Source: JAZDLC01 sp043802345 (lineage in GTDB: Bacteria; Planctomycetota; B15-G4; JADJEK01). From it: 12,740 bases of DNA. The notes below the pieces were generated by a model that was not told the DNA's origin, did not search any database, and saw only the letters and a program-made list of their open reading frames with translations. Shown here piece by piece: positions 7,730-12,740 of this stretch. How positions within the stretch are numbered: the first letter of the stretch is position 1; each line of letters opens with the position of its first letter. The DNA is taken from assembly GCA_043802345.1 (NCBI GenBank), contig JAZDLC010000294.1:1-12740 (forward strand). Reading direction: 5' to 3'. The position numbers and the translations under genes were made by a program.

Positions 7730-8629
7730 CTACGGCCGTTGCTTGCGAAGCGCCTCGAGAAACGCCTTCGCCCTCCCGGTCACCTTCTCGTCCTCCGGAT
7801 CGCCGAACCACTGGTTGATCTCCCCGTGACTGCGGTCGCTGGCATCGACGATCTCGGCGCCGACCCCGGCCTCCCGCAAGGCGGCGGCGAACGCCCGCGC
7901 CTGTGCCGCGCGTTGCGGGCTGGCGCGCCGGCCGAGTCCCCTGGAGTAGCAGACGAGGAATGGCGGAATCCCCTTGTCACGTGCGACGTGGCGGATCGGC
8001 GCAGCGTTCCGCACCGCTTCCTGCTCCTCGCCGAAGACGCTCCGGTAGGTCGCGGAGCCGAGCGGCCGATCCAGCAGCTTCTCAACGTCGTATGCCTGGG
8101 TGTCGAGGGCGACCACTCCCTTGATGACGTCCAGCGACTTCCCCGCCTTCTCGAGGTGGCTCCCGTCGGTCGCGACCAGCGAAACCAGGTGGCACCCCGC
8201 GGAATGTCCCATGAGGAAGATCGACTCCGGATCACCGCCATGCTCGGCGATGTTGTCATGCACCCAGGCCACGGCAGCCGCGATATCCTCGACGTTGCGA
8301 GGGTGCCTGCCGGAAGGAAGCAGGCGGTAGTTGACGCTCGCGAGGATCCACCCCGCCCCGGTGAAGAACTCCGCCTTCTTGCCCACCGCGGACTTGTCGC
8401 CCATGCTCCAGCCACCGCCGTGGACATACACCATGACCGGAGCATCCTGAGCGCCCGCGGGGGCGTAGAGGTTGAGGCTGAGCAGATTCGGGTCGACCCC
8501 TTCGATCTTCGCGTACGGGATGTTGAAGTGCTTCACAAGAGGCGGTTCTTCAGGCATCTCCTGCGCCGAAAGGGCCTTGCAACCCAGAAGGAGTAGGAGA
8601 TAAGCCGTGGCGGCCTTGAATCTTGTCAT
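7730..8629 (-). CDS. Secreted alpha/beta hydrolase (esterase/lipase type, HGGGW and GHSAG)
   Basis: A 299-residue carboxylesterase-like enzyme with a signal peptide (MTRFKAATAYLLLLLGCKALSAQE). Cleavage may be after the Ala-Leu-Ser-Ala region, or at Cys17 if LLGC serves as a lipobox. The oxyanion-hole motif HGGGW is at 70-74, the nucleophile elbow GHSAG has Ser143, and the catalytic His is probably His268 in DRSHGEINQWFG. The strand-7 loop that usually supplies the acid (HGxxD) reads CYSRGLGRR, with no obvious Asp, so the acid may come from Asp262 or Asp265. The ATG overlaps the stop of the SGNH fusion by one base (TGATG) and I see no separate Shine-Dalgarno, implying termination-reinitiation. 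Its place after the carbamoyltransferase/SGNH genes suggests it removes or transfers ester groups on the same exported product, but this is inference. The frame is open far upstream, but that part is antisense-like filler inside the SGNH gene. Confidence 0.9.
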   Translation of the reverse strand: MTRFKAATAYLLLLLGCKALSAQEMPEEPPLVKHFNIPYAKIEGVDPNLLSLNLYAPAGAQDAPVMVYVHGGGWSMGDKSAVGKKAEFFTGAGWILASVNYRLLPSGRHPRNVEDIAAAVAWVHDNIAEHGGDPESIFLMGHSAGCHLVSLVATDGSHLEKAGKSLDVIKGVVALDTQAYDVEKLLDRPLGSATYRSVFGEEQEAVRNAAPIRHVARDKGIPPFLVCYSRGLGRRASPQRAAQARAFAAALREAGVGAEIVDASDRSHGEINQWFGDPEDEKVTGRAKAFLEALRKQRP

Positions 8630-10188
8630 CAGAACAGGGTGTAGATGAAGGGCGCCACGAAGGGTGAAGAGGCGGCCACCACCAGCAGCATGCCGATGGC
8701 GAGCATCACGATCAGCATCGGCAGCATGTACCAGTGGCCGCGCTTGAGGAACACCCCGTACAGTTCGCCGATCAGGGCCAGCCGCTTTCCGGCCTTGAAC
8801 AGGATGAAAGCGAGCAGCGCGAGAATGATGATCGGCATGACCCAGGCCGCGGCGGCGGGCGGCAGCGCTTTCGCGAGCGCATCCACGCCCAGGAAGATGC
8901 CGGCCACGAACGCGATCAGCAGTCCCACCTTGACGTACGCCAGGACCGGGTTCTCGTCCCTCATGGAGCGCCAGTACAGGGTGCCCAGCAGCAGCCAGAG
9001 GGCGCCGACCACGTAGATCCAGGTCGGGATTCCCTTTCCCGGTTCTCCGCTCGCTGCCGGAGTCTCCGCCGGGCTTCTCGGCGCCGTGCCGGGGCCGAGC
9101 AGGTCCGGCTGCTGGAACCGGTCCAGGAGCACCTCTGCCACCACCTGGTTGCCGGCCACGTTCCAGTGCCAGTCCTTGGTGAAGTAGAGCTGTTCGCGCT
9201 TTCCGGCATGTTCCCTGAGCGCCGGCCGCGGGTCGATCACCAGGAAGCCGGCGTCGGTGCAGGTCTCCTGGAAGTGGTCTGTGGGGGCGCCCAGCGCCAG
9301 GTCGGTCGGTGGAACTCCGGGCAGGGTCGCCGGCGGCTCGAGGTCGTCGTGGATCTCCCACTTGTTCGGAATCAACAACGCGACCGGTTTGACCTTGCCG
9401 ACGTCACGCACCACTTCCGCGAACCGGACCAGCAGGGCGTCCGTCAGCTTCCAGGCGGACTCGATTTCGGCGGGAGGGTTCTTCAAGAGCGGGGTGTCCT
9501 CGAGGAGGACCCTCTTGCCGCCGAGAAGCATCGTCGGAATGAGCTTGTTCTTGGCCATCGTGTCCCAGGTGGCCCCGAACGCCGTGTGCTTCACCCACCA
9601 GGAGGCAGGCGGAGGCGTTTCCAGCAGAGTCGTTTCCTGCTCGAGCTCGCCACCGGCGAGGGAAAACAGCGGCTTCTCCCGGGTGGTGTACGCCTTCTGG
9701 GTGTTCCAGAAGATGTCGTTCAGATACGGCGCCAGCACCACGATGTCCGGCTGGAATTTCAGCCCCTCGTCCTGGAGCCAGAGCAACTCCTGGTCGGTCG
9801 AGTACCCCTCGGTGCCGCCGTTCAGCACCTCGACCTTGTGTCCCGCCGCCCGCAGGCCCTTTTCCAGCCGGCGCAGAAACGAATCCTCTTCCGCCACGGT
9901 GTAGCCGAGGGTGAAGGAGTCGCCGACGAACAGAATCCGCCGCGTCTCCGGCGTCCGGGCGTACGCGACCTCCGCGCCGCGCAGACCCTTGCTGTTCACG
10001 CTCACGGTGACATCGAACTCGCTCGTCGAGCGGTCAGTCACTTTCCCGGGGATGTTGGCCCAGCCCAGGACGTTGTTGAATTCCACCACCTGGGGCTTCG
10101 GGCCGCAGCCGCGAATGCGGAGCACACCCTCCAGCACCAGGACGATCATCAGGAAGGTGACCAGGTATCCGAGCAGTCGATTGAACAC
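8629..10188 (-). CDS. Membrane-anchored SGNH hydrolase fused to transmembrane helices and a C-terminal DUF5989-like module
   Basis: A 519-residue protein. Residues 2-24 form an N-terminal anchor. Residues 85-355 are an SGNH/GDSL-type fold: block I ILFVGDSFTLG with Ser91, block II glycine in NGGTEGYS, block III APYLND with Asn157, and block V FTKDWHWNVAG with Asp339 and His341. The DxHWN form is typical of extracytoplasmic AlgX/AlgJ-like members. A Pro/Ala linker (about 368-386) leads to helices at about 387-406, 416-437 and 448-464. The last 46 residues (ELYGVFLKRGHW, then a hydrophobic helix ending VAPFIYTLF) match my memory of stand-alone DUF5989 proteins. The catalytic domain should face the periplasm. 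GTG 10188 is 3 nt after the carbamoyltransferase stop, with GGGGAG 6 nt upstream inside that gene. It may act as an esterase or acyl/carbamoyl-handling enzyme on a surface product; the substrate is unknown. Confidence 0.88.
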   Translation of the reverse strand: MFNRLLGYLVTFLMIVLVLEGVLRIRGCGPKPQVVEFNNVLGWANIPGKVTDRSTSEFDVTVSVNSKGLRGAEVAYARTPETRRILFVGDSFTLGYTVAEEDSFLRRLEKGLRAAGHKVEVLNGGTEGYSTDQELLWLQDEGLKFQPDIVVLAPYLNDIFWNTQKAYTTREKPLFSLAGGELEQETTLLETPPPASWWVKHTAFGATWDTMAKNKLIPTMLLGGKRVLLEDTPLLKNPPAEIESAWKLTDALLVRFAEVVRDVGKVKPVALLIPNKWEIHDDLEPPATLPGVPPTDLALGAPTDHFQETCTDAGFLVIDPRPALREHAGKREQLYFTKDWHWNVAGNQVVAEVLLDRFQQPDLLGPGTAPRSPAETPAASGEPGKGIPTWIYVVGALWLLLGTLYWRSMRDENPVLAYVKVGLLIAFVAGIFLGVDALAKALPPAAAAWVMPIIILALLAFILFKAGKRLALIGELYGVFLKRGHWYMLPMLIVMLAIGMLLVVAASSPFVAPFIYTLF

Positions 10189-10191
10189 GGT

Positions 10192-11907
10192 TCACTCCCC
10201 GTTCTTGGTCACGACGTAGCGGTTGTTGTAGATCAAGGCGTCCATCCCCGACTTCATGAAGGTGTTGTAGGCGTTGCGCGGCGTCTCCACGATCGGCTCC
10301 CCCTTCAGGTTGAACGAGGTGTTCAGGACGCAGGGCACGCCGGTGGTCTCGTCGAACTTCTCGATCAAGCGGTGGTAGCGCGGGTTGTGCTCCTTGACGA
10401 CCGCCTGGAGGCGGCCGGAGCCGTCCACATGGGTGATCGCCGGGATCTTGTCGCTGATGACCTGCGTCACGTACAGCATGTACTGGGCGGGGATGTGGTT
10501 CGCCGCGTCCGGCAGGTCGAACAGGTCCTCGACCTTCTCGATGAGGCAGGAGGGCGCGAACGGCCGGAACGCTTCCCGGAACTTGATCTTGGCGTTGACG
10601 ATGTCCTTCATCTCGGCGCTGCGGGCGTCGGCGACGATTGAGCGGCTGCCAAGTGCCCGTGGGCCCCACTCGAAGCGGCCGGTGTACCAGCCGAGCACGC
10701 TGCCTCCGATGATCTTGTCGACGCAGTAGTCGAGGCACTTCTCCTCGTCGTTGATGGTCCTGTAGTTGATGCCGTCCTTCTTCAGCCAGGTCTCGATCTC
10801 GCCGTTGGAGTACTCCGAACCCCAGTAGGCGTGCGGCATGACGTACCGCTCCTCGTGTCCCAGCAGGACGTTCCAGGCCCACATCGCCGCGCCGAGCGCG
10901 CCCCCGTCGTCCCCGGCCGCCGGCTGGATGAAGATTCGCTTGAAAGGCGTCTGCCGCAGGATCTTGTAGTTGGCCACGCAGTTGAGCGCCACGCCGCCGG
11001 CCATGCACAGGTTGTCCATGCCGGTGATCTTGTGCAGGTGATTGGCCAGTTTGATCAGGATCTCCTCGGTGACCACCTGGATCGACGCCGCCATGTCGGC
11101 GTAATACTCGTCCATGTGCACGTCGGCCCGGGAGGGATCGCGGGGCTTGCCGAACTTCTCGATGAACTTCGGGCTCAGCGTCGAGTCGGCGGAGTAGTGG
11201 TACGCGAAGTACCGCATGTCGTGCCAGAGCGACCCGTCGTCGCCGATCTTGATTACTTCCTTGATCTTGTCGACATGCTTCGGTTTGCCGTACGGCGCCA
11301 TGCCCATCAGCTTGTATTCGCCCTCGTTCACCTCGAAGCCGCAGAAGGCGGTGAAGGCGGAATACAGCAGCCCGATGGAGTGCGGGAAGCGGATCTCCTG
11401 CTGGATCTGGATCTTGTTCCGCCGGCCCACGCCCAGGGTGGAGGTGGTCCACTCACCCGCTCCATCCACGGTCAGGATGGCCGACTCCTCGAACGGGGAG
11501 CAGAGGTAGGAGGCCGCCGCGTGGGACATGTGATGGTCGGCGAACAGGACCTTCTTCGCCGGGACACGCAGCTTCTCCCTCAGCAGCGACTTGACCCAGA
11601 GCTTGTCGGTGAGCCAGGTCAGCATCGACTCCCGGAAGACCTTCATCGACTTCGGGAAGGTCTTGAGCGTCGACAGCATGATGCGCTCGAACTTGACGAA
11701 CGGCTTCTCGTAGAAGACCACGTAGTCGACGTCCTCCATGGTGATCCCGGCCTGCTTGAGGCAGAACTCGATCGCCAGCATCGGGAAGCCGTGATCATGC
11801 TTGATGCGGGAGAAGCGTTCCTCCTCGCCGGCCGCGACGAGTTTCCCGTCCATGACGAGCGCCGCCGAGGAGTCGTGGTAGAAGAATGAGAGGCCGAGAA
11901 TGTTCAT
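10192..11907 (-). CDS. Carbamoyltransferase, NodU/CmcH (TobZ-like) family
   Basis: A 571-residue cytoplasmic enzyme expected to use carbamoyl phosphate and ATP to make carbamoyl-adenylate and move the carbamoyl group to a hydroxyl of a sugar or similar acceptor. The N-terminal Kae1-like ASKHA domain shows YHDSSAAL (10-17), GEEERFSR (27-34), the metal/ligand cluster DHHMSH (124-129), DGAGEW (148-153), AGGVALN (303-309) and AGDDGGALGAA (331-341). The C-terminal carbamoyltransferase domain shows GRFEWGPRALGSRSI (410-424), REAFRPFAPS (444-453), HVDGSGRLQ (493-501) and NTSFNLKGEPIVETP (529-543). All expected blocks and the family length are present, so it should be active. The ATG at 11907 has only a weak upstream purine run. 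It lies 55 nt after the SxtJ-like gene and 3 nt before the SGNH fusion, the core of a conserved cassette. The acceptor cannot be read from the sequence. Confidence 0.96.
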   Translation of the reverse strand: MNILGLSFFYHDSSAALVMDGKLVAAGEEERFSRIKHDHGFPMLAIEFCLKQAGITMEDVDYVVFYEKPFVKFERIMLSTLKTFPKSMKVFRESMLTWLTDKLWVKSLLREKLRVPAKKVLFADHHMSHAAASYLCSPFEESAILTVDGAGEWTTSTLGVGRRNKIQIQQEIRFPHSIGLLYSAFTAFCGFEVNEGEYKLMGMAPYGKPKHVDKIKEVIKIGDDGSLWHDMRYFAYHYSADSTLSPKFIEKFGKPRDPSRADVHMDEYYADMAASIQVVTEEILIKLANHLHKITGMDNLCMAGGVALNCVANYKILRQTPFKRIFIQPAAGDDGGALGAAMWAWNVLLGHEERYVMPHAYWGSEYSNGEIETWLKKDGINYRTINDEEKCLDYCVDKIIGGSVLGWYTGRFEWGPRALGSRSIVADARSAEMKDIVNAKIKFREAFRPFAPSCLIEKVEDLFDLPDAANHIPAQYMLYVTQVISDKIPAITHVDGSGRLQAVVKEHNPRYHRLIEKFDETTGVPCVLNTSFNLKGEPIVETPRNAYNTFMKSGMDALIYNNRYVVTKNGE

Positions 11908-11962
11908 GGAAACGGTCTTTCGTGAAGGTCTGCCAGGGTCAGCCGGGAGTCTTCTTGGGGGG

Positions 11963-12298
11963 CTACCCCTGGCGCCGGGCCTCGTCGAGGGAGGTGTTCT
12001 TGGAGCGCCACGGAGTGAGACTGGACCTGCTCTTGGGATAACGGCCCATGAGCGGGTCGGCCAGGAACCGGTAGAACAGGCCGATCGGCGCGATCAACAC
12101 GATATAGAGCAGCGTCAGCACCAGCCGGGACATCATGTGCCCGAAGTTCTCCAGGAAGAAGCGGATGTTCGGGATGAACCCCTTGGGCCGCTCCGCCGCC
12201 GTCATCTCGTGCTTGCTCTTCTTGAACCCCGAGCCCACATTCTGCGGGGCGGGACTGACCGCGCCATGGGCGGCCAGCTTGGGTGCTGCTTCCGACAT
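11963..12298 (-). CDS. Small SxtJ-like membrane protein
   Basis: A 111-residue protein with a polar, probably disordered first 40 residues and one strong membrane segment at about 57-78 (SRLVLTLLYIVLIAPIGLFYRF), followed by a charged tail with TPWRSKNTS. The pattern of a short lead-in helix, then a helix with an internal PIGL and a DPL just after it, resembles the C-terminal part of SxtJ-family proteins as I remember them. Those are often found next to NodU/CmcH carbamoyltransferases. This copy seems to lack the extra N-terminal helices of full SxtJ; similar helices may instead lie in the SGNH fusion. ATG 12298 has AAGAGG about 7 nt upstream. It is the first gene of the operon, so its promoter should lie in the gap to its right. 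Its role is unknown; a membrane scaffold for the carbamoyltransferase is a guess. Confidence 0.72.
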   Translation of the reverse strand: MSEAAPKLAAHGAVSPAPQNVGSGFKKSKHEMTAAERPKGFIPNIRFFLENFGHMMSRLVLTLLYIVLIAPIGLFYRFLADPLMGRYPKSRSSLTPWRSKNTSLDEARRQG

Positions 12299-12381
12299 CC
12301 CTGAACCTCTTGGGGTTACTGAGTTTCCGGCAATCTAGCATCGGGCGGGTGCAGCCCGGATCTTCAATCAAAAACGGGGTG

Positions 12382-12409
12382 AATATAGCACATGGATCAC
12401 CGGCGCGAA
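12382..12409 (-). promoter_or_regulatory. Candidate promoter of the five-gene carbamoyltransferase operon
   Basis: On the minus strand TTCGCG (12409-12404) and an extended minus-10 TGC-TATATT (hexamer 12387-12382) are 16 bp apart, placing a start about 75-80 nt before the ATG at 12298. A second extended minus-10, TGC-TAGATT (12340-12332), lies nearer the gene but has no good minus-35 box. It resembles the TGC-TAGGTT chosen for the POT gene. This is by-eye matching with modest support. Confidence 0.35.
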
Positions 12410-12455
12410 GGGGGAGCGTCCAGCGCATGCGCTTGTTCGAAACCGGGCTCCTTTC

Positions 12456-12642
12456 TACCACAGAGGGCACAGAGCGCACAACGCGGCGGAGCCGCAGCTT
12501 AGGGGAGGGGCGCGGGGCATGGGTCCCGTACTCGTACTTCGAACTGGAACTTGCCAACCTCATGTCCACGAAACCGGCAAGATCAGACAGCTCACGATTC
12601 GAGTACGAGTACGAAGCGTCCCTTTCGTGTGCTTCATGGTGA
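12456..12642. repeat. MITE-like nested inverted-repeat element
   Basis: The left end ACCACAGAGGGCACAGAG (12458-12475) and the right end CTTTCGTGTGCTTCATGGTGA (12622-12642, whose complement reads TCACCATGAAGCACACGAAAG) form imperfect terminal inverted repeats of the form CCAC..AGG.CACA..AG. Inside them, CGTACTCGTACT (12527-12538) and AGTACGAGTACG (12602-12613) form a perfect 12-bp inverted pair. The element carries no open frame worth calling. CCACAGAGG-type strings with GTACTC tracts recur between genes of many environmental bacteria as I recall, but I could not search for copies. Confidence 0.5.
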
Positions 12643-12740
12643 CCGCGAGGGTACGAAGCGCCCGACAACGGTGGAGGCCGAGGCCTTGCTGCAGAGGCTG
12701 CGCGACGAGTGACTCCGGGCAGCGCGATTCGTACTCGTAC
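12527..12740. repeat. GTACTCGTAC boxes (three copies, alternating orientation)
   Basis: The sequence GTACTCGTAC occurs at 12528-12537, as its complement GTACGAGTAC at 12603-12612, and again at 12731-12740, where it meets the window edge and may continue. The second and third copies are flanked by GATTCG. A related direct repeat GTACGAAGCG occurs at 12609-12618 and 12651-12660. The first two copies form the inner inverted pair of the nested element; the third lies outside it. Confidence 0.7.

Larger units (their letters stand above)
12299..12740. other. Intergenic region, no convincing gene
   Basis: These 442 bases upstream of the SxtJ-like gene hold the candidate promoter at 12382-12409, a short GCGGC-GGA-GCCGC hairpin (12483-12495) and a repeat element (12456-12642). 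Open frames on both strands here translate into low-complexity Ser/Arg/Thr or Glu/Tyr strings caused by the repeats and do not look like proteins. A short plus-strand tail ending at the TGA at 12710-12712 (PTTVEAEALLQRLRDE) looks more protein-like and may be the remnant of a lost gene. Confidence 0.6.

Noticed and set aside
8734..10641. Plus-strand open frame of 635 codons opposite the SGNH and carbamoyltransferase genes
   Set aside because: It is Arg/Gly/His/Asp/Gln-rich with no domain pattern and lies antisense to two genes with clear motifs; it is a high-GC shadow frame.
10192..11907. Possible Kae1/TsaD tRNA-modification protein
   Set aside because: The N-terminal fold is shared, but the C-terminal carbamoyltransferase domain, NTSFNLKGEPIVETP and the length of 571 residues identify the NodU/CmcH family.
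6357..12298. Saxitoxin or antibiotic biosynthetic cluster suggested by SxtJ and CmcH names
   Set aside because: No polyketide, peptide synthetase, aminotransferase or oxygenase genes are present; the SxtJ and CmcH family names alone do not imply those pathways.
12283..12642. Plus-strand frame of 119 codons in the right intergenic region
   Set aside because: It starts inside the SxtJ-like gene on the other strand and its C-terminal half is repeat-derived (FEYEYE).
11904..12668. Minus-strand frame of 254 codons overlapping the SxtJ-like gene
   Set aside because: Its upstream part reads through the GTACTC repeats (SYSYS, KYEYG). The other frame has a better start, a Shine-Dalgarno and a family-like membrane segment.
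12665..12712. Protein-like tail PTTVEAEALLQRLRDE before a stop
   Set aside because: Upstream in frame there is only repeat-derived sequence, so it is at most a gene remnant and too short to call.
1..12740. tRNA, rRNA, CRISPR array or transposase genes
   Set aside because: I saw no cloverleaf or rRNA sequence, no regularly spaced repeat-spacer pattern and no transposase motif.

Overview
The window is about 12.7 kb of GC-rich DNA with GTG starts, tight gene packing, an RND efflux system, lipoprotein-type signal peptides and periplasmic enzymes. This points to a diderm (Gram-negative-type) bacterium. I cannot place the phylum from sequence reading alone. The style of the intergenic repeats at the right end would suit an environmental lineage such as Planctomycetota, Acidobacteriota or a candidate phylum, but that is only an impression.

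Left block (1-4538, all minus strand): a three-gene operon read right to left. It encodes a sulfatase-like/alkaline-phosphatase-superfamily protein with a probable lipoprotein signal, a periplasmic adaptor (membrane fusion) subunit, and an RND efflux permease that runs off the left edge. The adaptor and permease overlap by 4 bp. The sulfatase-like protein carries Thr and His where a true sulfatase has the formylglycine Cys/Ser and Arg. Divergent from this operon, across a 169-bp gap, is one plus-strand gene (4708-6138) for a proton-coupled oligopeptide transporter (POT/PTR2) family protein.

Centre (6139-6356): a convergent intergenic gap filled by a 147-bp palindrome whose inner arms are a perfect 28-bp inverted repeat. 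Next to it is a weak terminator-like hairpin for the minus-strand gene.

Right block (6357-12298, all minus strand): a five-gene operon read right to left. It encodes a small SxtJ-like membrane protein, a NodU/CmcH-type carbamoyltransferase, an SGNH hydrolase fused through several membrane helices to a C-terminal DUF5989-like module, a secreted alpha/beta hydrolase, and a two-domain SAM methyltransferase-like protein. Spacing is 3 nt, 1 nt overlapping and 23 nt between the last four. The first three genes match the components of a widespread but functionally uncharacterised carbamoyltransferase/SxtJ/DUF5989/SGNH cassette. My inference is that it makes and trims a carbamoylated or acylated envelope or exported product. 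This cassette, with its unusual fusion, is the most interesting part of the window.

Right edge (12299-12740): no convincing gene. It holds a likely promoter for the five-gene operon and a nested inverted-repeat element with CCACAGAGG-type ends and GTACTCGTAC boxes.
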